Positions 18,262 through 27,439 of a DNA stretch of 64,000 bases are shown here, piece by piece (the stretch's first letter is position 1; each line of letters begins with the position of its first letter). The stretch lies in assembly GCA_050330195.1 (NCBI GenBank), contig JBHJOB010000027.1:69878-133877 (forward strand). Direction: 5' to 3'. Under the pieces are notes generated by a model that saw only the letters and a list, made by a program, of their open reading frames with translations, did not search any database and was not told where the DNA came from. A program made the translations under genes and the position numbers. Origin of the DNA: JAHQVI01 sp050330195. Its GTDB lineage: Bacteria > Pseudomonadota > Alphaproteobacteria > Rhizobiales > Rhodomicrobiaceae.

Positions 18262-19944
18262 ATGAACATACTTCGTAATTTACGTCTTCATCAAAAATTA
18301 ATGCTTGTGTTCGGGGTAATGTTACTTGTTATTACTTTGACATTAACAAAAATTTATTACAACCTCAATCGCGTCGTGCAAACAACGGAGTGGATCAACC
18401 ATACGTTGGAGGTGCTGGATGCGCTGAACGAAACGGAAAGCGCGATGGTCAATCAGGAAACCGGCTTTCGCGGGTTCCTGCTTTCAGGCGACGAGAAGTT
18501 CCTCGAACCTTATCGCGCAGGCACTGCAAATTATCGGCAATCCTTTGAGAAGGTAAAAGGTCTGACGTCTGACAATCCTGCCCAGCAAGTTCGATTGGAT
18601 GAATTGAATCAACTCGCAACGTCGTGGCATGAGATGGCCGAGAAATCCATCCAGATGATGGGATCACCCGAGACGCAGGAGGCAGCCAGACAGATTGAAA
18701 TTAACGGCGGCGGCAAGGAATCAATGGATGGCTTCCGCGCCAAGAAGGCCGAGATTTCTCAGGTCGAAGAGAGCCTGATGACCGTCCGTCGGGAAGACCG
18801 CAATTCGGCGGTATCCAGTGCCTATCTGGCTGCTATTGGAGGAGGCATTTTGTTGTTCGGCCTCGCCCTTATTTCAGGCTACATGCTCTTCAATGATATT
18901 GGCCGTTCGGTCGGAAGCATGACAAATGCGATGAGGCGGCTAGCCGATGGGGAGTTGAACATACAGGTACCCGGCGCCGATCGTCGCGACGAGATTGGCG
19001 AGATGGCCGCAGCGACAAAATCCTTCCAGAGCGGTCTTCTCGAAGCCGAAAGGTTGCGCGAGGAACAGACCAAGGCGCAGGAACATGCGAACCGCCGAGC
19101 CCAGACTCTGGAAGCTGCTGTTATCAAATTCGAAAAAGCGGTCGGCGTCACGATGAATACCGTAGCGGAAGCGACCGACAATCTGCAGGGCTCTGCTCAT
19201 ACCATGTCGGCTGCGGCCGAGCAGACGTCGGCACAGTCGAGCGCCGTTGCGCAGGCTGCGGATACTGCGGCGGCCAATGTCAACACCGTTGCCGCAGCCG
19301 CAGAAGAACTCGCTGCATCCGTCCGCGAGATCAGCCGTCAGGTCAGCGACTCGGCGCGCATTGCGAGCAAGGCAGCCAGCGATGCGGACAATACGGGCGA
19401 AAAAGTGCGTCAGCTTTCAAATGCGGCAAGCAAGATCGGAGAGGTCATCAATCTCATCTCTTCGATTGCAAATCAGACCAACCTGCTGGCTCTGAACGCT
19501 ACGATCGAGGCGGCTCGCGCTGGAGAGGCGGGCAAGGGCTTCGCCGTTGTTGCCCAGGAGGTGAAGAGCCTCGCCGAGCAGACCGGTAAGGCAACTTCCG
19601 AAATTGCGGCGCAGATTGCCGATATTCAAACCTCAACGACTGATTCCGTGGAAGCGATCAGCAGCATCACGTCAGTGATCAAGGAACTGAACGATATTTC
19701 CTCAGCGATCGCAACAGCAGTCACCCAGCAGGGCGCCGCCACTGAAGACATTGCCAGCAACATTCATCAGGCGTCACAGGGCACGGCCGAAGCCTCATCC
19801 AATGTGGCCGGGCTCTCTCAAGCCGCATCGGATTCAAGCGCCGCTTCGTCTCGGGTTCTTTCGGCTGCAGATGCCTTGAGCAACCAGTCGGTCGCGTTAC
19901 AGAACGATGTCTCAACCTTTCTGGCTGCGGTCCGGGCTGCATAA
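18262..19944 (+). CDS. Methyl-accepting chemotaxis protein with CHASE3-type sensor
   Basis: About 560 residues. Membrane helix 1 at about 12-30, a periplasmic four-helix sensor with the CHASE3 sequence ETGFRGFLLSGDEKFLEPY, helix 2 at about 187-210, HAMP, then the long signalling coiled coil. The hairpin tip that contacts CheA/CheW is near 396-440 (SIANQTNLLALNATIEAARAGE). No C-terminal pentapeptide for CheR docking is seen. ATG 18262 has AGAGGA about ten bases upstream and is preferred over 18235. Upstream 18028-18234 is AT-rich without a recognisable promoter. A strong terminator follows. No other chemotaxis genes are near. Confidence 0.9.
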   Translation: MNILRNLRLHQKLMLVFGVMLLVITLTLTKIYYNLNRVVQTTEWINHTLEVLDALNETESAMVNQETGFRGFLLSGDEKFLEPYRAGTANYRQSFEKVKGLTSDNPAQQVRLDELNQLATSWHEMAEKSIQMMGSPETQEAARQIEINGGGKESMDGFRAKKAEISQVEESLMTVRREDRNSAVSSAYLAAIGGGILLFGLALISGYMLFNDIGRSVGSMTNAMRRLADGELNIQVPGADRRDEIGEMAAATKSFQSGLLEAERLREEQTKAQEHANRRAQTLEAAVIKFEKAVGVTMNTVAEATDNLQGSAHTMSAAAEQTSAQSSAVAQAADTAAANVNTVAAAAEELAASVREISRQVSDSARIASKAASDADNTGEKVRQLSNAASKIGEVINLISSIANQTNLLALNATIEAARAGEAGKGFAVVAQEVKSLAEQTGKATSEIAAQIADIQTSTTDSVEAISSITSVIKELNDISSAIATAVTQQGAATEDIASNIHQASQGTAEASSNVAGLSQAASDSSAASSRVLSAADALSNQSVALQNDVSTFLAAVRAA

Positions 19945-19967
19945 GGAAGGCGTATCGAAAAAGAGGC

Positions 19968-19997
19968 GCCGTCTCCGCCGTGGCGGGGACGGCTTTT
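19968..19997 (+). terminator. Rho-independent terminator after the chemoreceptor
   Basis: Arms GCCGTCTCCGCC (19968-19979) and GGCGGGGACGGC (19982-19993) form a 12-bp stem with one G-U pair, followed by TTTT. It begins 24 bases after the stop codon. Confidence 0.8.
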
Positions 19998-20065
19998 CAG
20001 ACGCTCGAAGGCAGACGCGCTAATCCGCCCCTGCCCTATATCGGCAAATCTGCCTGTCCACCGTG

Positions 20066-20383
20066 TCAATCCTCCTCGACCTCAGCAAGAAAAGCCTTGC
20101 CCGCCCAGCCGCGCTCTTCACCGTACTGAACCGGACACCAGGGCCGAAGCGAACAGAAACGCCTCCATTTGATCAGCGTCGCGCCGCGCGGAGCGACGGT
20201 CACGACTTCCGACGTCAGATAGGGGTTGCGGCGGATGTTGAGGTTCTCCGCGCCCACGACTTCGTAATAGCCATAGACACGGTCCTGCGCATTCGCCGGA
20301 AAGAGGGCGACAGTCAATGCAACGATGGCCGCAAGAACAACCGGCCGCATGAGGGCCGAAATGTCAGAAATCCGTGCAATCAT
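20066..20383 (-). CDS. Secreted SH3-domain (SH3b-type) small protein
   Basis: About 105 residues. The N-terminus (ALMRPVVLAAIVALTVALFPANAQ) is a signal peptide with an ANA|Q-like cleavage site. The mature part reads ENLNIRRNPYLTSEVVTVAPRGATLIKW, a typical bacterial SH3 type 3 start (N-I-R-x-x-P), then GERGWAGKAFLAEV. Cys pairs (FCSLRPWCPV) may form a disulphide. Such domains usually bind peptidoglycan or other envelope targets. The frame is open further upstream to 20482, but the ATG at 20381-20383, after GGGGGAT, fits best. Confidence 0.7.
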   Translation of the reverse strand: MIARISDISALMRPVVLAAIVALTVALFPANAQDRVYGYYEVVGAENLNIRRNPYLTSEVVTVAPRGATLIKWRRFCSLRPWCPVQYGEERGWAGKAFLAEVEED

Positions 20384-20519
20384 TCGAATGCATCCCCCAT
20401 CATGATTCCAATGACCCCAGATTAACCGCGCACTTGCGATTGCGTCCATCCCCTTCGCCGGCGCGACATAAAACAGTCCCAATCCGCGATTGCGGCGGGT
20501 CCAACGTGTTTTCTGAAAA

Positions 20520-20768
20520 TATCAGCCAAACATCGCGCAGAATGTCGAGGAAGCTGCCGGCGGAACCCGAGAGGTCAGCGCCAACATTGCCGGCGTCACT
20601 GAAGCCGCCAAGCAATCCTCACAGCTGAAAATCGAGGTCGATAAAGTGCGGATAACACTCGCGCGGCGTAGGGGCGGCGAATTGCCTTGCGCAAAGAGAA
20701 CGGAGCGAAACAAGTCGTTGAAGAACGCCATGCCCGGCCCGCGAAAGGCGGCATCTCCGCAGCTCTGA
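20520..20768 (+). pseudogene. Decayed tail of a second chemoreceptor
   Basis: The plus-strand frame from 20520 encodes NIAQNVEEAAGGTREVSANI followed by AGVTEAAKQSSQ and LKIEVDKVRITLA. This is the ordinary C-terminus of a methyl-accepting chemotaxis protein, with the stretch between the last two pieces deleted. There is a stop just before (20514), no start codon and no upstream MCP sequence; the frame then runs through unrelated residues to a TGA at 20766. The remnant differs from the tail of the intact chemoreceptor 0.6 kb upstream, so it comes from another gene. Confidence 0.65.
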
Positions 20769-20795
20769 TCGAGCGACGAAGATGCCTTGTAGCTT

Positions 20796-21962
20796 TTACC
20801 AGCTGAATCCGACGCCGGCACCGACGGTGCTGGCTTCGTTGGAATGTCCGACGCTGGCCTGCAGGCTGACATAGTCATTCATTCTCGCTATGCCGCCGAA
20901 TGCAAACGCGGTTTCGCCGGCGAAATTGCCAACGCCCAGACCCAGCGAATAATTTTTCCCGACAGGCAGGCCCGGCATGTTCGCCATCGCGGCCACCGAG
21001 GCAACACCGGCATTGGTTTCCCGAAGCTGGCCGAAGTTGACTGCGTCGAAGGTGGTCGAGCCTGCGGCGACGCCTGTGACCCGTGCGGCCTCGCCGGTCG
21101 TGGTGTTTCTGAACGTCGCGCCACTGTCGTCAAGCGTCAGGCTGGTCGACTGCGTGCCGCCGGACAGAACAGTTTGTGACTGGCCGACGGAAAGACCATG
21201 CGCTTCCCCGGTCGTCTGATTATGAACGAGAAGAGTCGCCTGATCTTCCTGAAGCGTGAGCGCGGCGCGGCCATCGCTTGCCGTATCGTTGCTATCCGCG
21301 ACCAGGGTCGTGGTGTTGTTTGCGCCGTTGATGTCGAGACCGTTATTTCCAACATTGATACCGCTACTTGAGGTCGGGTTCAGAGCGTAGATGCTGCCGT
21401 TGACGCCGAGATCGCCATCGACGAGTGCGCCGCCTTCAATGTGCGTGCCATAGTCGAACGTGTCGCTGCCTATGGTCGCCTGATGCGTGGCTCCGACCGT
21501 GAGGCGGTTCCCGCCTGGTGCGACGCCATTCGTATCGACAGCGAGCGCCGTGACCCCGCTGACGTCGCCTGCATTCGTGATGCCGTCATTGCCGTTGTTT
21601 ATGCCGTTGGTATTCATGTTGTTATGGACGGTAACTGTTCCGGCATTGTTCGCAGTCAAGACGTCGTCGTCGCCGGTCGTCAGAGCGAAGGTGCCCCCGT
21701 CGATGTCATCAGAATCATATTGAATAATGACATTATTTTTGTTGGAAACGATGGTTTCGTCATCACCTGCGCCATAAAAAACCGGATCATTATTGTCGTT
21801 GATGACAAAATATTCGTCAGCGGAACCGTCTGCGTTTGACGTAATGCTGGCGCCTTCATTTAGATCATTTGTGTTCAACTCGTTGATCACCTGTGCAAAG
21901 GCAATATGGGGGAGAAAAAACAGGGACGCTGCACCAAACAGGATTATTTTTCTTGAGTTCAT
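20796..21962 (-). CDS. YadA-like trimeric autotransporter / surface adhesin
   Basis: A 388-residue protein with a signal peptide (about 1-23, ending AFA). The middle is Asn/Asp/Gly/Thr-rich (many NNGND, NTNG and DG turns) as in beta-roll passenger domains, with few aromatic residues. The C-terminal 75-80 residues match a YadA anchor: VNFGQLRETNAGVASVAAMAN helix, then four strands ending with GAGVGFSW and a terminal aromatic. Three chains would form a 12-strand outer-membrane barrel. The passenger is short and lacks obvious YadA head repeats. ATG is preceded by AAGGAA. Base composition is visibly lower in GC than the core genes, which suggests acquisition. Confidence 0.75.
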   Translation of the reverse strand: MNSRKIILFGAASLFFLPHIAFAQVINELNTNDLNEGASITSNADGSADEYFVINDNNDPVFYGAGDDETIVSNKNNVIIQYDSDDIDGGTFALTTGDDDVLTANNAGTVTVHNNMNTNGINNGNDGITNAGDVSGVTALAVDTNGVAPGGNRLTVGATHQATIGSDTFDYGTHIEGGALVDGDLGVNGSIYALNPTSSSGINVGNNGLDINGANNTTTLVADSNDTASDGRAALTLQEDQATLLVHNQTTGEAHGLSVGQSQTVLSGGTQSTSLTLDDSGATFRNTTTGEAARVTGVAAGSTTFDAVNFGQLRETNAGVASVAAMANMPGLPVGKNYSLGLGVGNFAGETAFAFGGIARMNDYVSLQASVGHSNEASTVGAGVGFSW

Positions 21963-22047
21963 TCTTTCATTCCTTGTTCAGACCCGGCAATCAGAAAGCG
22001 GTCTTCCGAGGGCTCACCGGAAGCCATCGAATCAAAAGCCACTCAAC

Positions 22048-22677
22048 TCAACCTTTAGTTGAAACGATCTCTTTTTCAATGGCTATGCATCCATTTTTGA
22101 CAGGCATCGTGAAAGTTTTCCGGTTCTGATTGGTCTTGTGTCTGAGAAGCGCAACGGATTTCAAAAGATTGCGGGTCGGAACGAAGTCTTTAAAGACGGT
22201 CTTTACGATATCTTCGCAGGAATTGGCCCAGTCCGACACGGCTTCGTAGACAATCTGGCAGGAACCGTCGGTTCCCTGGGACAAACCGAAGGTAATATAA
22301 AGAATAGCGCCGCTATTCGCCTTGACTTCCATTGACAGGCTGACGAAATTTTCGCGGGAGACCGGGAAGCGGTATATGCCGACATTCCTTCCGGCAAGAA
22401 GGCGCTCCGAAAGATCGTTCATCGGCATTGCGCATCCGGTCAGCCCCGCTCTGGCGATGGCCTGACCATAGCCATTGAGCGCATCCAGATCCGCCTGCCT
22501 TGGCGGCGTGCGGACGGTGACTGCGGAGGTCGCCATATCATTGGCAGGCGGCGCGCTGCCTGAAGTCTGATGATCTGAGTACAGGTAAAATGCCAGGATA
22601 ATGAGTCCCAGATTTGTAACTGTCAGTAGCCAGACAAACAAGGAAAGGACGAGATTGCGCGGTGGCTTTGCATGCAT
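22048..22677 (-). CDS. Unknown single-pass membrane protein upstream of the YadA-like gene
   Basis: About 209 residues if started at the ATG of MHAKPPRN (22677); the frame is open to 22761. One membrane helix (NLVLSLFVWLLTVTNLGLIILAFYLY) near the start, then a mainly periplasmic domain with four or five Cys. I do not recognise the family. It reads in the same direction as the YadA-like gene with 85 bp between them, so it might help that protein's assembly or be co-regulated; that is inference. AT-rich like its neighbour. Confidence 0.5.
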   Translation of the reverse strand: MHAKPPRNLVLSLFVWLLTVTNLGLIILAFYLYSDHQTSGSAPPANDMATSAVTVRTPPRQADLDALNGYGQAIARAGLTGCAMPMNDLSERLLAGRNVGIYRFPVSRENFVSLSMEVKANSGAILYITFGLSQGTDGSCQIVYEAVSDWANSCEDIVKTVFKDFVPTRNLLKSVALLRHKTNQNRKTFTMPVKNGCIAIEKEIVSTKG

Positions 22678-22990
22678 GGAATTGTGATCACGTAAAAATT
22701 GAAATGGAGGGCTGAAAAACGCAAAAGCGACTGAAAATGCCTCTGAAACAGGAAGCTCCATGGAACCGGCGAAGGAAAACCGAATGACTGTAAATGGATC
22801 GATACCGTGGCCATGGGAAATTGCCTGCCAGCGTTAAATCAAAATGCTCCCTGGGCAAATCTTATAAGAAGCATTCCACTGGTATTGCACAAGGCAGTCG
22901 CCAGACGATGCTCGCCAATCAATGTCTGACCGCTTCCGAAATCCGGCCACATGGGCAAAGGCTGACGCGTCTTGTCGCCTCTTCAAACAC
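22678..22990. other. Intergenic stretch before ahcY, nothing recognised
   Basis: No supported gene. Short open frames here lack ribosome sites and family features. I looked for a SAH riboswitch, which precedes ahcY in some proteobacteria, and did not recognise its core; instead a DNA dyad follows at 22991. Confidence 0.5.
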
Positions 22991-23006
22991 ATAAAGACAT
23001 CTTTAT
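22991..23006. promoter_or_regulatory. Perfect dyad ATAAAGA-ca-TCTTTAT upstream of ahcY
   Basis: Seven-base arms with a two-base spacer, 93 bp before the ahcY start. A partial further half site (ATCTTT) follows directly. AT-rich dyads of this kind in front of methionine-cycle genes have been assigned to SahR/SamR-type regulators by comparative genomics; whether this site belongs to them cannot be confirmed here. Confidence 0.55.
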
Positions 23007-23098
23007 ATCTTTCTTGCCTTAATTGCTCGCTCGCATTATAGCTATGGCCAGCCTCGCATCCCCCGTGAACCCCAAATCCAGATCAAGGCAGCTTACCC

Positions 23099-24508
23099 AT
23101 GAATGATATGAGCCCGAACAAGGACTACCTCGTCAAAGACATCTCGCTGGCCGATTATGGGCGCAAGGAGATCGACATCGCCGAAACCGAGATGCCCGGC
23201 CTGATGGCGCTGCGCGAGGAATATGGCGCGTCCAAGCCGCTCAAGGGCGCGCGGATCGCGGGATCGCTGCACATGACGATCCAGACCGCCGTGCTGATCG
23301 AGACGCTCGCGCATCTGGGCGCCGAGGTGCGCTGGGCTTCGTGCAACATCTTCTCCACGCAGGACCATGCCGCTGCCGCAATTGCCGCCGGCGGCACGCC
23401 GGTCTTCGCCGTCAAGGGCGAAACGCTGCCGGAATATTGGGACTATGCCGACCGCATTTTCCATTTCAAGGACGGCACGGCGAACATGATCCTCGACGAT
23501 GGCGGCGACGCCACGCTCTACATTCTGATCGGCGCGCGGGTCGAGGAAGGCGAGACCGATCTCATCGCCACGCCAACCTCGGAAGAGGAAGAAGCGCTGT
23601 TCGCCCAGATCCGCAAGCGGCTTGAGGCGAGCCCCGGCTGGTTCGTCAAGCAGCGCCACGCGATCAAGGGCGTTTCCGAGGAAACGACGACGGGCGTGCA
23701 TCGTCTGTACAAGATGATGGAGAAGGGCCATTTGCCTTTCCCCGCGATCAATGTGAATGACAGCGTCACCAAGTCGAAGTTCGACAATAAATACGGCTGC
23801 AAGGAAAGCCTCGTCGACGGCATCCGCCGCGCCACCGACACGATGATGGCGGGCAAGGTCGCGGTCGTCTGCGGCTATGGCGATGTGGGCAAGGGCTCGG
23901 CGGCCTCCCTGCGGGGCGCGGGCGCGCGCGTGAAGGTGACGGAGATCGACCCGATCTGCGCGCTTCAGGCGGCGATGGACGGCTTCGAGGTCGTGACGCT
24001 TGAGGACGCGGTGAAGGACGCCGACATTTTCGTCACCACGACCGGCAACAAGGACGTCATCCGCATCGAGCATATGCGCGAGATGAAGGACATGGCCATC
24101 GTCGGCAATATCGGCCATTTCGATAACGAGATCCAGATCGCCGCTCTCAAGAACCACAAATGGACCAACATCAAGGACCAGGTGGACATGATCGAGATGC
24201 CGTCCGGCAACCGCATCATTCTCCTGTCCGAGGGACGGTTGCTCAATCTGGGCAACGCCACCGGCCATCCGTCCTTCGTGATGTCGGCCAGCTTCACCAA
24301 CCAGGTGCTGGCCCAGATCGAGCTGTGGAGCAAGGGCGAGAAGTACAAGAACGAGGTCTACGTCCTGCCCAAGCATCTCGATGAAAAGGTCGCGCGTCTG
24401 CATCTGGGCAAGATCGGCGCCAGACTGACCGAGCTGAAGCCGGAGCAGGCCGACTATATTGGGGTCACCGTAAACGGCCCGTACAAGCCGGAACATTACC
24501 GCTACTGA
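23099..24508 (+). CDS. ahcY: Adenosylhomocysteinase (S-adenosylhomocysteine hydrolase)
   Basis: A 469-residue NAD-dependent enzyme that splits S-adenosylhomocysteine into adenosine and homocysteine and so relieves product inhibition of methyltransferases. Landmarks: SLHMTIQTAVLIETL, CNIFSTQDHAAAA, the NAD-binding stretch VCGYGDVGKGSA, and the C-terminal GPYKPEHYRY that reaches into the neighbouring subunit. The length includes the roughly 40-residue insert usual in bacterial forms. ATG 23099 follows AAGG at a suitable distance. An operator-like dyad lies upstream and a strong terminator downstream, so it is probably a single-gene unit. Confidence 0.97.
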   Translation: MNDMSPNKDYLVKDISLADYGRKEIDIAETEMPGLMALREEYGASKPLKGARIAGSLHMTIQTAVLIETLAHLGAEVRWASCNIFSTQDHAAAAIAAGGTPVFAVKGETLPEYWDYADRIFHFKDGTANMILDDGGDATLYILIGARVEEGETDLIATPTSEEEEALFAQIRKRLEASPGWFVKQRHAIKGVSEETTTGVHRLYKMMEKGHLPFPAINVNDSVTKSKFDNKYGCKESLVDGIRRATDTMMAGKVAVVCGYGDVGKGSAASLRGAGARVKVTEIDPICALQAAMDGFEVVTLEDAVKDADIFVTTTGNKDVIRIEHMREMKDMAIVGNIGHFDNEIQIAALKNHKWTNIKDQVDMIEMPSGNRIILLSEGRLLNLGNATGHPSFVMSASFTNQVLAQIELWSKGEKYKNEVYVLPKHLDEKVARLHLGKIGARLTELKPEQADYIGVTVNGPYKPEHYRY

Positions 24509-24542
24509 CGCGGCCGGCATCAAGCAGACATATCGGTATGCA

Positions 24543-24578
24543 AAGCCCGCTCCGGACCCTCGGGGCGGGCTTCTTCTT
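24543..24578 (+). terminator. Rho-independent terminator after ahcY
   Basis: Arms AAGCCCGC (24543-24550) and GCGGGCTT (24565-24572) pair perfectly and are followed by a T-rich run (cttcttt). Located 35 bases after the stop codon. Confidence 0.85.
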
Positions 24579-24811
24579 TCGCGCCTGCGCGTCATTGCAC
24601 ATGAGATTTCCCCAGAAATCGCAGCGTGCGTGAAATTTCTCTTGAATACACGCGCAACGTTTGGGGCTGCGCTCGCTTTGAGGATAAAGTGTCAACCGAT
24701 TCGTGTAACTAAAGACACCCGTGTCCTGATTCCACCATTCGCCCGAGGTCAGCGTCATCCTCAATGTGAATGTGCGGATCATGATAAGCGCGCCTTTCCG
24801 GAGCCAGTCCG

Positions 24812-27385
24812 ATGCCGCTGAAAATGCTTGTCCTCAAACGCCGTCCGGCTCAAGCCGCCCTTGCGCTTGCCAGCTTTCTCGCGGCGGCCGGCATGGCGGA
24901 TCTCGCCCATGCGCTGCCCGGTGACGCTCCGGGCTCCATCGCCGGGAACCTGCTGATCATCGCGCTGGTCAGCGGAGTGATCATTGCTTCCATAGGCGCT
25001 ACGGTGCTGTTCCACCGGGCAGCCGCGCGCGCCAGACGCGGGGAGGAACGCGCCGAGGAAGCGATGAAGGCGCTGCGGCAGGAGTTGGACGTCGCGCAAT
25101 CCATCGTTATGGCGGAGCCGCAGGTGCTCGTCGCGTTCGAAGCGGACGGCACGCCGCGCCTCGTCAACCATGTTCTCGACGCCAAGTTCGGCGTTCCGGT
25201 CAAGCTGCGCAATCTCGTGCGGTTCGCCTCCTGGCTCGAACGCGGCGCGGCGCTGAGCCTCGAAGCACGCCTTCATGAGCTGAAATCCTCCGGACGCCCG
25301 TTCGAGATTACCCTGAAGACGCTCTCCGGCCCTCATGTGGAAGCCGAGGGCCGTGCATCGGGCAGCGGTCATTATCTCAAATTCCGCGATCTGGCCGGAC
25401 GGCGCATCGAGATGGCCAAGCTGCTGCGCCAGCAGCGTGTCATCAATGAGGAACTGGCGACGCAGAAGGCCCTGCTCGACGCCCTGCCCATGCCCGTCTG
25501 GTTCCGCGATCCGGATGGACGGCTGATCTGGGTGAACCGGGCCTATGTGTCATCGGTGGAGGCCGGGCGCGCCGAGGAAGTGCTGGAAGAACAGCGCGAG
25601 TTGCTGGAAGCGCGCCAGCGCCGGGCGGCGGACGCGGCGCTGGCAGCCGGCGAAATCTTTCGCAAGCGTCTGCAGACCGTCGTTGCCGGTGAGCGCCGCA
25701 GCTTCGACACGATCGTCGTGCCGGTCGGGCGGGCAAGCGCGGGCGCGGTGATTGACGTGGCGCCGCTCGAAGACGTGCAGGAGCGCCTGTCGCGCCAGAT
25801 GGCCGCGCATCAACGCACGCTCGACAAGGTCTCGACGGCGGTCGCCATTTTCGGAGCCGACCATCACCTTTCCTTCTACAATCACGCCTTCCTGACCATG
25901 TGGGGGCTGGACGCCGCCTTTCTCGACGGCAGGCCGCAGCTCGGCGAGTTTTTCGACCAGCTTCGCCAGCGCCGCCTGATCCCGGAACAGTCCGACTATC
26001 GCAAATGGCGCGAAGCCCAGCTCAAATCCGCCGAAGAGGACGACACGATCGAGGATTGGTGGTATCTGCCGAGCGGCCGCACCATCCAACTGCTGGGTGA
26101 CCGGCGTCCAGAAGGCGGCGTCGCCTATCTGTTCGACGACGCGACCGAGCGTCTCGCGCTCGAAAGCCGCTATAATTCGCTGATCAAGGTTCAGCAGGAG
26201 ACGCTGGAAAATCTGCGCGAGGGCGTGGCGCTGTTCGGCTCGGACGGGCGCGTCAAGCTCTACAACGCCTCTTTCGCGCATATGTGGGGGCTCGATCCGG
26301 CGTTCCTGAACGAGGGCCCGCATATTGACGAGGTCCATGCAAGATGCGCTTCGCTGCTCGCCGGTACGGAACCGTGGGGAACCGCCAAACAGGCCGTGAC
26401 GGGCGTTTTCGAGACGCGGGAGAGCTTCGAGGGCACGCTCACCCGTCCCGACGACATGACGATCGCCTATGCGGGCGTTCCCCTGCCCGATGGCAGCACG
26501 GTTCTGACCTATATCGACATTTCCGACAGCAAGCGCGCCGAGATCGCCCTCATCGAGCGCAACGAAGCGCTGGAAGCCGCGGACAAGCTGAAGAACACCT
26601 TCCTCAGCCATGTGTCCTACGAGTTGCGCACCCCGCTCACCAACATCATCGGCTTCTCCGACATGCTTGCCCAGCCGCCGATCGGGCCGCTTGCCGGCAA
26701 GCAGGGCGAATATCTCGAAGACATCCGCACATCCTCATCGAAGCTGCTCGCCATCATCAACGACATTCTCGATCTGACCACGATCGACGCGGGCGGGCTG
26801 GAGTTGAAGCCCGCGCCTGTCTCCGTCCGCGAGATCATGGAAGGCGCGGAGCTTGGCGTGAAGGAGCGGCTGACCAAGAGCGGGATCCTGCTCGATGTCG
26901 ATATCGACGGCCAGCTCGACATCGTCTATGCGGACCGCCAGCGGCTGACGCAGGTGCTGTTCCACCTGCTCTCGAACGCCATCGGCTTTTCGGCGGAAGG
27001 CTCGGCCATCAGGCTCACGGCCCGGCAGGAAAAGGGCATGGTGGCCTTCGCCGTGCAGGATTCCGGCGTCGGCATCCCCGAGGAATATCAGGCCAGCGTG
27101 TTCGGGCGCTTCGAAAGCCGCTCGCAAGGGTCGAAACATCGCGGCGCGGGGCTGGGTCTTGCCATCGTCAAAAGCATCGTCGAGTTGCATGGCGGCCAGA
27201 TCGTGCTGCGCTCGTCGCCCGGCGTCGGCACGACGGTCACCGTGCTGATCCCGCAAGGGCCGAACCGCAAGGCGGTGATGGGGCATAATGGTAGCGGTGG
27301 CGAAAGCGGGTCGCGCGAAAGCGGCATGGCTGCTTCCGGGCGGGAACGCGACCGGCACGGAATTCCGCCGCTGATGTTCGGGTGA
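24812..27385 (+). CDS. divL: DivL-type atypical PAS kinase (cell-cycle regulator)
   Basis: 857 residues: signal-like N-terminus and a membrane helix (NLLIIALVSGVIIASIGATVLF), at least two or three PAS-type repeats (each with H/Y-N-x-x-F-x-x-M-W-G-L, e.g. FLTMWGLD and FAHMWGLD), and a C-terminal kinase module. The H box reads HVSYELRTPLTN: Tyr603 sits where the phospho-acceptor His should be, the hallmark of DivL. The ATPase boxes are retained (LLSNAIGFS, DSGVGIPEEY, GAGLGLAIVKSI). DivL works with DivK and CckA to set CtrA activity in alphaproteobacteria. Position downstream of ahcY and upstream of tsaE is conserved in rhizobia-like genomes. Confidence 0.9.
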   Translation: MPLKMLVLKRRPAQAALALASFLAAAGMADLAHALPGDAPGSIAGNLLIIALVSGVIIASIGATVLFHRAAARARRGEERAEEAMKALRQELDVAQSIVMAEPQVLVAFEADGTPRLVNHVLDAKFGVPVKLRNLVRFASWLERGAALSLEARLHELKSSGRPFEITLKTLSGPHVEAEGRASGSGHYLKFRDLAGRRIEMAKLLRQQRVINEELATQKALLDALPMPVWFRDPDGRLIWVNRAYVSSVEAGRAEEVLEEQRELLEARQRRAADAALAAGEIFRKRLQTVVAGERRSFDTIVVPVGRASAGAVIDVAPLEDVQERLSRQMAAHQRTLDKVSTAVAIFGADHHLSFYNHAFLTMWGLDAAFLDGRPQLGEFFDQLRQRRLIPEQSDYRKWREAQLKSAEEDDTIEDWWYLPSGRTIQLLGDRRPEGGVAYLFDDATERLALESRYNSLIKVQQETLENLREGVALFGSDGRVKLYNASFAHMWGLDPAFLNEGPHIDEVHARCASLLAGTEPWGTAKQAVTGVFETRESFEGTLTRPDDMTIAYAGVPLPDGSTVLTYIDISDSKRAEIALIERNEALEAADKLKNTFLSHVSYELRTPLTNIIGFSDMLAQPPIGPLAGKQGEYLEDIRTSSSKLLAIINDILDLTTIDAGGLELKPAPVSVREIMEGAELGVKERLTKSGILLDVDIDGQLDIVYADRQRLTQVLFHLLSNAIGFSAEGSAIRLTARQEKGMVAFAVQDSGVGIPEEYQASVFGRFESRSQGSKHRGAGLGLAIVKSIVELHGGQIVLRSSPGVGTTVTVLIPQGPNRKAVMGHNGSGGESGSRESGMAASGRERDRHGIPPLMFG

Positions 27386-27439
27386 CACGCCGCAGCGCCC
27401 TCGTCCGCTCCCGCCTTTCCTCTTGACGGCCCTTCTCAA

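Noticed and set aside
22678..23098. SAH riboswitch before ahcY
   Set aside because: Its conserved core was not recognised; the region instead contains a perfect DNA dyad.
23093..24595. 500-codon frame opposite ahcY
   Set aside because: Antisense shadow; ahcY on the other strand is complete and certain.
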